Positions 33,146-43,589 of a stretch of DNA of 64,000 nucleotides are shown here, piece after piece; position 1 is the stretch's first letter; each line of letters starts with the position of its first letter. The DNA lies in contig OY743182.1 of assembly GCA_963555705.1 (NCBI GenBank), forward strand, positions 54,006,592-54,070,591. Reading direction: 5' to 3'. Both the position numbers and the translations under genes were made by a program. The notes below the pieces were generated by a model, which made no database searches, had not been told where the DNA came from, and was given only the letters and a program-made list of their open reading frames with translations. The stretch is from Ligustrum vulgare (taxonomy: Eukaryota; Streptophyta; Magnoliopsida; Lamiales; Oleaceae).

Positions 33146-34984
33146 CTAGATATGTTTATTTGCTTCATTTTCTGCCTTATATAGAGATCGTGAAATTCTG
33201 AATGTGGTATGAACCACCTAAATAGTTTGGATTCTTGATGTGCTTTCTGAAGTTAATTTAATCGTTCTTTTATATCATCTTCATGAAAGATAACCCCAGT
33301 TAGATGGAAACAGATGCTAGGGTTAGATAGCAATTATTATTGTAAAACTTGAAAGTTGTCTGTTACCATTTATTAGAGTCTCCTCCTACCCCATCCACCA
33401 GAGTGTTTACTTCTTTCTAGATGTATTTTTTCCATTCTCTATTTATCACCCTCTTGCAATTTCCAATTATCTCTTCATGTACAATGTTGTGTTATGAAAT
33501 CCGATGCTAGAAGATGAAAATTATGACGTTTCCATATTTGAATTTAAGGTCATTTCTCAAAGTTTTTTTTTTGCTTTTTTTTTTGTTTTTTTTAAAGATT
33601 TGAGTGAGGGCTTTCATTGGTTAATGGACCAGCAAATGAAGGGAAAAGGAATTGTGGGAATCAAATGGCTGACCAATCCTATGGTGACACCTCTGCTAAT
33701 GGATCTATACCAGCCTATTATGGCCTATACATGATGGAAAACCTGGAAGGATGAAGAACGTGCTGTGTAATTCACCATCTTTTGTTTCTTTGCTCGCTAT
33801 GTTTACTTGGTTAATTAGTTTGTGATTGCATGTCAATTTTACGTGGTTGATTGAATTCTATTGTTCAATTTATCAGGTTGGTTGGTTTGGAATGAGGTGT
33901 TGATTGTTATTAGTGCATTGGAACGGTTGAATTTATTTTATTCGGAGTTTAATTCTTAGTTTTTTGTTGCTATTTCCACATTTGTGGTTTTAAATCAAGC
34001 AGGTGGTGAGCATAATTTGTGAATTATTATAAAGCTTTGTGTAATGAAAAATTGTATTTAATCAGTCAAGAGAGAACTAACTATTCAACTATTTATTTTT
34101 TGGATGTTCCTTATATTCCAGCTACAGGCACAATAATGCATGTTTTATGTTTACAAGAGTTTTTTTCCTGTTATATGTGAAAACTATATGCCAACTCCTG
34201 TTTTGTGTAATGACACCTCTATGCATTTTGCACAGGGAAGAAGCTTTGATAACTTCAATCTATACTTTGGAAAGATTCAACAAACTGGCAAAGCTCGTGG
34301 TCTACAAGAGATCAAGTTATGAAAATCATTTCAGTTGACAAAACCACTAAACAAAAAGGAATTGTCCACGTATGAAGAAGATATCATTGAAACACAGTCT
34401 AACTCTCTTCTTGTCTATGAAACTAAACTTTAGGTCCGTGACATTATATTTATGTGCATATTTTAATTATTTTTTAAAAGATTTCTATCATAGGTCTCTT
34501 TAATATCTCTTGATTATAATTTTTGAGAAGTCCTTTTATGCTTTACAATTTGTGGATAAGATGGCTTGCACTGGTCGTTTTAATAGCATTGGAAAATGGA
34601 TTGATGGTTTTAATATATCTAAGTCCCTGTTTGGTTTAAGTAAGAATTAATATTTTAGTAGGTTCTGATGAAGGCTTTAGATGATAAGCAATTACTGATT
34701 CCAAGTTCATGTAAGACTAAAAATTACGTAAATGCTTTTATATGCCTAGGTAGTTTGGAAAACAATTTATTGAACGGATACATACAGCTCGAGTCTAGAT
34801 TTGTCCTAGAACTTCAGATTTTATCACATTATCTAAATGTTTTTACTCTTAATCTTTATCAAATCGGTTACATGTTATGTATAAAGAAGCAAAATTTCTC
34901 TTAAAATTATATTGGAACAATTTTAATAAATTCGACTATAAAGCGGTTCATGTACGAAGTACGAGACCTCCATAGTTCTAAAAA
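33146..34984 (+). other. Unrecognised region with two exon-like blocks
   Basis: At about 33603-33733 an open block encodes LSEGFHWLMDQQMKGKGIVG in one frame and NQMADQSYGDTSANGS then IPAYYGLYMM in another. At about 34237-34340, after an ACAG, a block encodes EEALITSIYTLERFNKLAKL. Both look like exons of unidentified genes. Nothing else is recognised. Confidence 0.25.
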
Positions 34985-35240
34985 AAAAGTGGCATTGTGT
35001 CACTTATTTAAAAAAAAGGCATAATTTTTCTAATATTGTAAATAAAATTAACAAGTTATTATAACCGACCGTAGGAGGTCTTTCACCCTACGATCCAAAA
35101 AAGGCAATGATGTCTGTCTTCAAAAATATCTCTCAACGCTGAAATTTCATCAAATCTCACCAAATATTGTCAAAAAATCACCAGTTATCTCAAATTTCCT
35201 ACTGAAATCTCCCCTGGTATCAAGCATCGCTCAAGTTATA

Positions 35241-36345
35241 CTATCTCTAACAGTCAATCTAACTGACTATTGAGTCAATTTGATGTTAAAAATGCATTTC
35301 TTCGTGGTCATCTGACAAAGAAAATGTATATGGATCCAACTACTGGTTTTACTCCCTCAGGAGTTAAGGTATGTAAATTAAATAAAGCCCTATATAGGCT
35401 AAAAAAATTCACAACTGGTTTGTAATGTTGAGTTATTCAATGAAGATGTACGGTTTAAGCATACCTTAGCCGACCATACCTATTTTATTTCATAAAAAAA
35501 AAAAATTGTCACCTTAATCATTATATATGTGTACGATATGATTGTTACTAGCAGTAACTCCAGTAAATTTGAAAGACTTCAAGTTCATCTAACAAATGAG
35601 TTTGAAATGAAATACTTGGGGTACTCTAAAGTGTTTTTTGAGCATTGAAGTATCCGACAAGAATTTATTCTTTTCCAACTTAAGTATATTCTTGATCTCT
35701 TAGCATTCTTGATCTCTTAGTAGAAATTGGTATGTTAGTTTGTGCTCCTGTAAACACACATATTGAGATGAATCAGGGCACATGTGTCTACCCGGGTCAT
35801 ATTCCTACAAACAAGGAAAAATATCAGAGATTGTTAGGAAAATTGATCCGTGTTACCCACACAAGACATGATTTGTCATATACAAAGAGTATTGTGAACC
35901 AATTCATGCATAACCCAAGTGATCAGCACATTAATACAATTAATCATATTTTAGCATATTTAAAGTCCTCTCTAGGCAAGGGCATCTAGACATTGTGAGT
36001 CACATTCGGATTTTGCTAGATCGAGATTTAATATAAAGTTTACGATGGGATATGTTTCATTTGTTTGATGGTTTCACTGTCTAGTACGGAGACAAAATAT
36101 TGTGTTTTGCATCATTCAACCATCGAGCTTACATGATTGAAAATTCTTCTTAATGAACTTGATTTTTGGTTCAAGCAAGTCTATCTTTTGTAACAATACT
36201 GCAACTATTAAGATAGTGAAAAAAAACCCCGAATAACATGATCGAATGAAACACGTCGAGCTTGATAGAAACTAAATCTAAGACAATCTCGAATCCAAAA
36301 ATAGAGATCATATTTATTAAGGTTGTTTTTTATTGCCACAAATTT
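35241..36345 (+). pseudogene. Ty1/copia reverse transcriptase-RNase H remnant, left copy
   Basis: Recognisable pieces are QFDVKNAFLRGHLTKKMYMD (with a stop just before it), VCKLNKALYRL, and KYQRLLGKLI with NQFMHNPSDQHINTINHILA. These are the copia RT palm, its connection region and the region before RNase H. Stops and frameshifts are frequent. It is nearly identical to 53100-54230 and was duplicated with its flanks. Confidence 0.8.
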
Positions 36346-37072
36346 TCGAAGGCAGGTGCAAATTCTATCAAATTTTTCTAGTTTTGCTCTGTTTGATTGT
36401 CATAATTTGCCCCATATTTTTTTTTTACTTTGCTGATTTGATGGCATTCTGTGGAAAATTTTTCTTGCACATTTTTATTTTTTGCTCTTTGTTGCTTCTT
36501 TTTTTCAGGAAAAAAAGGATTGAAATAATCGACTTTACTAGATTTTTCATGAGAAATAATGTCAATCAAACAATAAATCAAGAAAATTCTCCAATTTTCC
36601 ACCTAAAAAATAAATCCAATCCAATTGAAATTATTTACAAAAATCATTTCCGTGAAAAAATTTAGCCTAAAAAATATCATCTTTTCAATCAAACAAAGTC
36701 TAAGAGTACATATCAACTAGTTGACATGACACATGCAGTGGCCAGTGTATTATTCTATACAACGATTTCCAAGTTGGGAATGTATGATACCTATGCACCA
36801 ACTTGAAGTGGAATGCAAATATCTATATAGCTTTTTCTATTATTGTACACATATAATATCTAATAATGTTGGAAACTGAAGTGGCAACTATTGTATTATC
36901 CCTTGTACGTATATGTATACTCACAGATTAAGAAATGAAAGTTAAGTTTTCTCTCCTAAAAACTGCTACTGATACAATATAGAGCGGTGTTGCGTCTCAC
37001 TTGAAACGAAAAGCGAAACGATAAGTGTACAAAGTTCATCTACACAAGCTGTCTGATTTCTGGCACTTCCTA

Positions 37073-38060
37073 TCACTGTACAAGGTAGAAAGGCAGCAAT
37101 TTGAGAATGATAAATTCACAAGTGAGATTGTACAACACTTTGGTTTGCTCATTATTGGAGAACCGATGGAGCAGAAGAGGCACGTTTTTCGAATTTTGAG
37201 TATCTGTACCTTCTGGAGCCAGAGGTGGTTCGTTTTCATTCAAAGAGCTACCAAAATCCCTCTTGTCATCCTCAGGTGGATCATCAGGACCTCCTTTTCT
37301 ATTGTTTTGCTCACTTGAACTCCCACCAGAATCATCCTTCGGCATGCCTCTGACCGATTCTGGTCGAGCTTCAACTCCCACTCGTCTTAGGTGTAACTGT
37401 TGTAATTGAAGACATTAATCAAGTAATTATTAGTAGGCAAGTTGCATGAGCAAGAACTGCAGTTAAAATATATTCCTTCACAAATACCTGAAGATGAAGA
37501 TTTACTTCATCTGGTCGTGAAAGGAAAGGAAAATCACCTCCGTTCTTGAGAGACGCTAGTCTGGCACCAGGGTATCTTTCAATCACTTGATCTTTAAGTA
37601 GCTAAGGAATTGCACAGAAGTTGTTCTTCTTCAAGCAGCCATAACAACACCAAAAAAGTTGCACAGTATTGTATATACACTATAATAAGTAAGATTTTTC
37701 TACCGTGCTACTATCTACTACTCGTCCAATCGTCCCTAACAACATTTTATTGCTTTGTTTTATTTTGATAATTACTTCAGTTAATTTTTCAAACCTATGG
37801 AGAATTCCTGCCCAAGCATCAAATTATCAGGGAGGTCTAAATAAGTCCCATACCCTGTTAAGTGGTTAGTTTTGATGAGAATCTTGTCTTGATCATAAAA
37901 GAGAGAGATTTGCAACTACATATGTTATACATCTAAAGTTGTGTGAACATACATCCATTATAGTGATTAAGGAATCTGAAAGCAGAAGTGGTCCTAGTGA
38001 TGCAGCATCAACCGTCAAACTCAATCTGGAAGCCAAGTCTTCCCTCGACAGAGTTTCAAC
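37073..38060 (-). pseudogene. Maspardin 3' end, duplicated copy
   Basis: The last three maspardin exons are present on the minus strand with intact splice sites: 38060-37953, 37628-37488 and 37396-37073. A CAG-to-TAG change early in the middle exon (after FCAIP, near 37603) creates a stop, and upstream exons including the nucleophile motif are missing. The final exon ends FYLVQ and stop, lacking an 8 bp insertion found in the intact gene, so the two tails differ. The exons are still closely similar to the parent at 54933-56362. Confidence 0.85.
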
Positions 38061-38494
38061 CTGCGGGGAAGATCAATATTTACGGATTGAATACTAAAAC
38101 GAATACTATGGTAAGTCCACTTGGTACAAAACTCTAGGTAACTTGTTGAACTGTGTTAATATTGTAAATAAATTCGAAGTCAACCAATCAAAAAAAAAAA
38201 GATGGGTCCTTTTCTCTTTACTAGTGAAGAAGGAATTCTTTTGTTCATAAATGTAATTCCTGAGGTAAGGCTCTCTATACTTCATTTGACTATTAATCTA
38301 TAGTGCCAAAGTCCCTATCTAAGTTTAGTTAGTAGCTAGTTAGTGGCTCAAATCTGGTGTCTTCTCTTTTCAAGAATTCCACGAGTTCTAGTAGAGAAGG
38401 ATATTTTTAATCCTTCACATGAAGGATATTGATGTAGGAAAATTCTATTTTAAATAGGATAAAATTAGTCATTTATAATAAGATCTTCTAATTG

Positions 38495-38501
<7 letters not shown>

Positions 38502-38546
<45 letters not shown>
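38502..38546. repeat. (TTA)n microsatellite
   Basis: About fifteen TTA units are present. The homologous site in the right copy (60964-60990) has far fewer and is interrupted. Confidence 0.9.
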
Positions 38547-38934
38547 TATTTTATTTTATTTTGTTTAGAATGAGATTTTTAATCTTTAATTGATTAAATA
38601 AGATTTTGTAGTTGTTTTAGATTACGATTTTAGTTTCTTTCCTTGTATCAGTAAGATTAGAGAATAATTTGTTTAAAAATAAAAAGGCATTACACATTTT
38701 CTTCAATCATTAATTCATTAATCAATATACAAAGCAAGATTATTCCAATATCGTTCATTAGTTTTACATAATATTACAATAATTTTACACCATTTCCGCA
38801 CCAGGTGCACTACATTTCCCTCAGCGTACAACAGTACCATCCAGGGATAGGAATGACAACCTTTGTAATCTTACGAACCTCAACAATGAGGTAGAATTCC
38901 AAAGTTAAATTTCAATCATCGCCTACATCATATT

Positions 38935-39198
38935 TGTTGACAAATTTCCTGTTTCCTGATTCCTAGGGATTTGTTTCCTACTAGGATAAGGAAAGTTGTT
39001 TCCCATTATTTCTCTAGTCATTAATTCTGTGATTTATTCCTTAAATTAAGGGATTGTTACTTTCTATAATTATGGGGAATCATTGACAGATTTGTTGTCA
39101 AGCCTCTCTATATAAAGCCTTTGTCTTTCTTGTAATAAATCATTAGAAGAGAATTTCTTCTATTCCATATTTCTTCATATAAGCTTTCTATTTCTTCA
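38935..39198 (+). mobile_element. 5' LTR of a Ty1/copia retrotransposon
   Basis: It starts TGTTGACAAAT and ends TTTCTTCA directly before the primer binding site TGGTATCAGAGC (39199-39210), which is complementary to initiator Met-tRNA. It holds a TATA-like TATATAAAGCC (39109-39119) and AATAAA near 39136. It is 264 bp long. No 3' LTR was found. Confidence 0.85.
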
Positions 39199-39341
39199 TG
39201 GTATCAGAGCCGGTAACGATGCTCTCTGTTGACTGTGCCTTCATCTCTCTTTAATATTTTTTTCTTCATCTACGCTCTCAGCAATCCAGTGTTGTAGCAC
39301 CCTTCCGTTTATAATTTCAGCATCGCTACTCTCCAGTTTTT

Positions 39342-41262
39342 ATGGCGGGCAGACCTCCAACGTCTCCCTGGGGAACAGCCATGACCGGCACCAAAGGGAA
39401 TGACAACTTAGAGACCTTGGTTCCCTTGCAGCCAATGACGGCTACCACAGTTCATGCCCCTTACTCAGATAATTCCTCTCTTCAAATAACCTCTCATAAA
39501 CTCAATGGAAAAAATTACCTTCCATGGTCACGGTTTGTGGAGATGGTTATTCGAGGGAAAGGGAGGTATCGCTATCTTGATGGGTCTACCAAGAAACCTG
39601 AAGAGTCAGATTCATCTTTCCAGACTTGGGATGCTTAGAATTCAATGGTAATGGCCTGGCTAATCAACTCCATGGATGAGAAGATCAGTGAAAGCTTTAT
39701 GTGCTATACAACTTCTAAACACATGTGGGAAGCTGCCAAGAGATAATATTCAGATCTTGAAAATTCATCTCAACTATTTGAACTACGAAATAAAGCTCGA
39801 AATCTAACTCAAGCCGAGATGGATGTTACAACATATTTCAATGCTCTTACAAAATTATGGTAGGAAGTAGACCTATTTAATAATGGTCATTAGCTGTGTT
39901 CAGAATGCATTGAGAATCATCAAAAGATGGTGAATAAGGAAAGGATTTATAATTTTCTTTTGGGTCTTAACAAGGGCCTGGATAAAGTTCATGGGCGTCT
40001 ACTTGGCACTAAGCCACTGCTAAATATTGAGGACATTTTTGCTGAAGTTAGAAGAGAAGAAACTCGCAAACGTGTAATGCTTGGTACTATAAAATCAACA
40101 ACTGAGAACTCTACCTTCTCAGTCCGCGGACCTGTAAATTCTCGTGGGGAACACCAGAATCAAAAGAAGAGTGGCAATCAATGGTGTTATTATTGCCAGA
40201 AATCAAACCACAGCCGTGATAAGTGCTGGAAATTGCATGGTAAACCTAATAATTGGAAGGATACTCGCAACAATAGAAGGGACTCCAAAGGTCTTCAGGT
40301 TACTACATATACGACATCAAGGACTAGTGACAACAACTTCAATTTCTCTCTAAGCAATGAACAGATGGAAAAACTGTACCAGATCCTAAATGCCCAATCA
40401 TCCAACCAGAGTCAATCCACTGCCCAAAGCCAGCAGTCACAACCAGCCTCTGGTACCTCACTTTTGGCTCAAAAAAGGTACTTTCATGACTGCTCTAAGT
40501 GGTATATCTGAAGTTACTGAACCTGGGTGATAGACTTTGGGGCTACAGACCATATGACAGGTTGTGCAAATCTCTTCTGTTCTTATAAACCTAGTCCAGG
40601 GAAATTGAAAATTAAAATTGCAGATGGTTCCCTTGCAACGGTTGCTGGTACCGGTACCATTAATATTAGTCCTCAAATAACTCTAAAAGATGCTCTCCAT
40701 GTTCCTAAATTATCATGTAATTTACTATCTATTAGTAAGATAACCAAAGATCAAAATTGTATTGCCCAGTTCTCACATTCCATGTGTAAATTTCAGGATA
40801 TGACTTCGGGCATGAGTATTGACAGTGCTATGGAACACAATGGTCTCTATTACTTTGAGGAAGGGATCTCCAACAATAAACATGCTTTGACTGCCAGATG
40901 TGAATTTATTTCTTTATCCAGAGAACAACAAATAATGTTATGGCACTCTAGGTTAGGCCATCCTAGCTTTCAATATCAGAAACAATTGTTTCCCTCTCTT
41001 TTTCGAAATAAAGATGTTTTTCAATGTGATGTTTGTCAAATTGCTAAACACCAAAGGTCGGTTTTCCCTTCTCAGCCATATAAATCATCCAAACCATTTA
41101 CATTAATTCATAGTGATATATGGGGTCCTTCACGGGTACCAAATGCAACTGGAAAAAAATGATTTATCACATTTATTGATGATCACACAAGGATTACATG
41201 GGTTTATCTTCTAAAAGAAAAAAGTGAGGCTAAGCAAACGTTCAAACACTTTCTTTTTATCA
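39342..41262 (+). pseudogene. Ty1/copia gag-protease-integrase polyprotein, truncated and broken
   Basis: Gag starts at the 39342 ATG, with KLNGKNYLPWSRFVEMVIRG typical of copia gag. The CCHC zinc knuckle CYYCQKSNHSRDKCW lies near 40185-40230. The protease motif reads DFGATDHMTG where DSGATDHMTG is usual (40530). The integrase HHCC region runs LWHSRLGHPSF...CDVCQIAKHQ, followed by HSDIWGP and FIDDHTRITWVYLL. Stops occur at 39636, 39744, 39861, 39891, 40509 and 41160. The element breaks off within integrase at about 41262, where the segment upstream of IBA57 begins. Reverse transcriptase, RNase H and the 3' LTR are missing. Confidence 0.9.
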
Positions 41263-41274
41263 CTTTTTCTTAAA

Positions 41275-43589
41275 AAAGTGGCATTGTGTCACTTATTTAA
41301 AAAAAAAGGCACAATTTTTCTAATATTGTAAACAAAATTAACAACTTATGAATTTATTCTGAAGTTTTAATTATATTATAACTTTTTTTAAAAAGCAACA
41401 AAAACATTAAAAAAGTGATACAAAAAATTTACAATTTTTTTTTTTTATTAAAAATTTTTAAAAAGTATTTTGGTAAATGATCAAAAAATAAGAATATCTG
41501 GGTAAGTACCTTTTTTAATAAAAAAACATCAGCCCAGGTCCAATAGCTATGCTGTAACTAGTAAGTAACCCAACCAATACTAAAGTCTACGATACAAAAT
41601 CCAAAAATCACCGATTCTGCCCTGCGAGCCTGCGACTTGCGGTGGCGATGCCGACTGCCTTCTTCTCCACCTCATTACCCGAGTCTTAGTAACTGTTCCT
41701 GACTTCCTGCTCGTTGAATTTTTCCTCAGGTAAGTGCAATTTATCACCGACCGTAGAGTTCTTTCTCCCTGCAATCCAAAAAAGGCAATGATGTCTGTCT
41801 TAAAAAATATCTCTCAACGCTGAAATTTCATCAAATCTCACCTAAAATTGTCAAAAAATCACCAGTTATCTCAAATTTTCTACCGAAATCTCCCCTCGGT
41901 ATCAAGCATCGCTCGAGTTCGTAAGAAGGTAGAGAAAGCCGTGGTCTTTACCATCCAAACAGAAGCGGAAGAGAGAAAGAGGCTGAAGAAGAAAATTGGC
42001 GTTTTCCAAAATCATTCAATCTGAAAATCCATCAACAGTGAGGCCATCAGCGCAAGAACAAATTTCTTTTCTCGTTTCCGTGCCGTCTTGGTTCTGTATC
42101 TCGATTTCCCCAGGTTTAGTTGGTTCTTTGTATGGGCTATATTTTTGTAATTCCTTGCTGTTGTCTATTAGGGTTCTTTGATGTTCGTCTCTATGGTAAG
42201 AATTTCGTTACATTAGGGTTTCCTCAAATTCTTATCTGTTAGATTTTCAATTCCTTGATATCTCCACTTTCAGTTTTTGAAGATCAGAATGTGTGCTTTT
42301 TTGCTTTTTGCTTTGTGATTTTTGTTTTTGATTTCCTTTCAATATTGTATTTATTAAAATAGAACCTACGGTTGGATCCCACCCGGGAAAGCGGTATACT
42401 AGTTGTCTATTTTCTTGATTTGTATATGCGGTATTGCGGTTTTCTTACTGTAGCATTTTTTTTTTTTTTTGAAAACCTTACGGTAGCATTTTAAGGCTGC
42501 TTTGTTGTTTTTCTTGATTTTTGTATGTGTTTTAGAAGTTTCTTGATTTGTGTAATTGTTTTTATGTTGTATTTAATTTGTTTCAGATTTGTGTTTTAAT
42601 TTCTCTTAAGATTTTTTTGCACTTCTCAAAGAAGTGTGTTTGTAAAGATTTTAAACCCAGAAATCGAACAAAAATACAAAGTTTTATTCCAAGATCACAA
42701 AGTTTACAGAACTCACTGTAAGGATTTTACAAGAAACCAGTAAAAATCACAAAGTATACAAATGAAAATTTGCAGACAGACTGCGTAGAAATCTCTCAAA
42801 GAATGAACAAATCAAACTCATAAAGAGCTCTCAAAATACTCCCAACTATATCACAAAGATCACAAAAACAGAAGAAAAGATCACCAAGCAATTTCTTCGT
42901 TTCAGAAGGTTGAGAGAGAGAAGATGAATCGCTTAATCAGTGACGAAGAAAGAGAGAAAAATCTGGTTTCCAGAATGATCCTTTTTAGCCCCCTTAATCT
43001 GGTCAAATAGGCATCTTTTAAACCAACGGCTGTACACTCTCCAGGTCGTTAATCTAACAGCGACAACTGAATTCAGTTGCAACAAAGATAACACATTTTG
43101 GTTATGCGACTTGGGCTCGGGTTTTGGGCTTATAAGAGTGTCCAGCAGCTTCGCGTGATTGGGCCTCCAAATCCAAAATGGGCTTCTTAATCTGGGCTGC
43201 TTACTGGACCAATTACTTTAACAGTGTTGATGATTGCATATTTTTGCATATGATATTTGTTTGCTGTATGATGATTATTGTTTGTGCTACTTTGGAGAAC
43301 AAGTTCAATTTCTTTGAATTTTGGAATGATACATTTTCGATTTTGCTAGAATTGCTGTGGCCTGTGAGTTCACATTTATTTGTAGTACACTCCCTAATGA
43401 GCTAAATATTTGATTTTTTTTTTTTTTTTTTTGCAATTTTATGGTGAATTTGTATATTATTTATTACAATTGTCTTGTGTGAATATAAATTTTTATTGTT
43501 ATTTTCAGTTTTTTTTAAAAACATTCAAGAACAAGTTGTTTGTCTCAGGTTTACAAAATCACAGGTACGGCTCTGCTCGTAATCTCAAA
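41275..43589 (+). promoter_or_regulatory. Promoter and 5' UTR region of IBA57, including a UTR intron
   Basis: Upstream DNA at 41520-41740 ends in a donor-like TCCTCAG|GTAAGT (41730). A second leader-like stretch (41930-42110) ends GATTTCCCCAG|GTTTAG, and an acceptor TTTGTCTCAG at 43549 precedes the coding exon, so at least one 5' UTR intron of about 1.4 kb is likely. A piece of this leader is also found in the left duplicate at 35058-35240. Transcription start sites cannot be fixed by eye. Confidence 0.5.
42637..43223 (-). mobile_element. Solo LTR-like copy in the IBA57 5' UTR intron, antisense
   Basis: Read on the minus strand it starts TGTTAAAGTAATTGG and ends CTTTACAAACA. It has a TATA-like CTTATAAGCCC about 100 bases in and AATAAAACTTTG near the end, the layout of a copia LTR. 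No internal domain adjoins it. A 5 bp target duplication was not found. Confidence 0.5.

Larger units (their letters stand above)
34985..38934. repeat. Left copy of a direct segmental duplication, collapsed by deletions
   Basis: Four blocks match the right-hand region in the same order and orientation: 34988-35055 with 41277-41345; 35058-35240 with 41741-41915 (IBA57 leader); 35241-38340 with about 53100-56642 (copia remnant plus maspardin 3' exons); 38341-38934 with about 60807-61379 (maspardin intron). The missing intervals are about 0.4, 11 and 4.2 kb. Junctions fall at short shared words (TTAT, GAGTT/AAGTT, TAG). The matched parts look closely similar by eye, with single-base changes and small indels. 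The left copy therefore looks like a tandem duplicate that later lost its middle parts. Confidence 0.8.

Noticed and set aside
36333..36665. Phe/Leu/Ile-rich open frame resembling a membrane protein
   Set aside because: It is driven by T-runs in a duplicated non-coding segment, and the frame is not kept in the other copy (54201-54604).
43410..43589. Upstream in-frame ATG that would extend IBA57 exon 1
   Set aside because: The extension runs through a poly(T) tract and past the TTTGTCTCAG acceptor. The targeting leader starts naturally at 43590.
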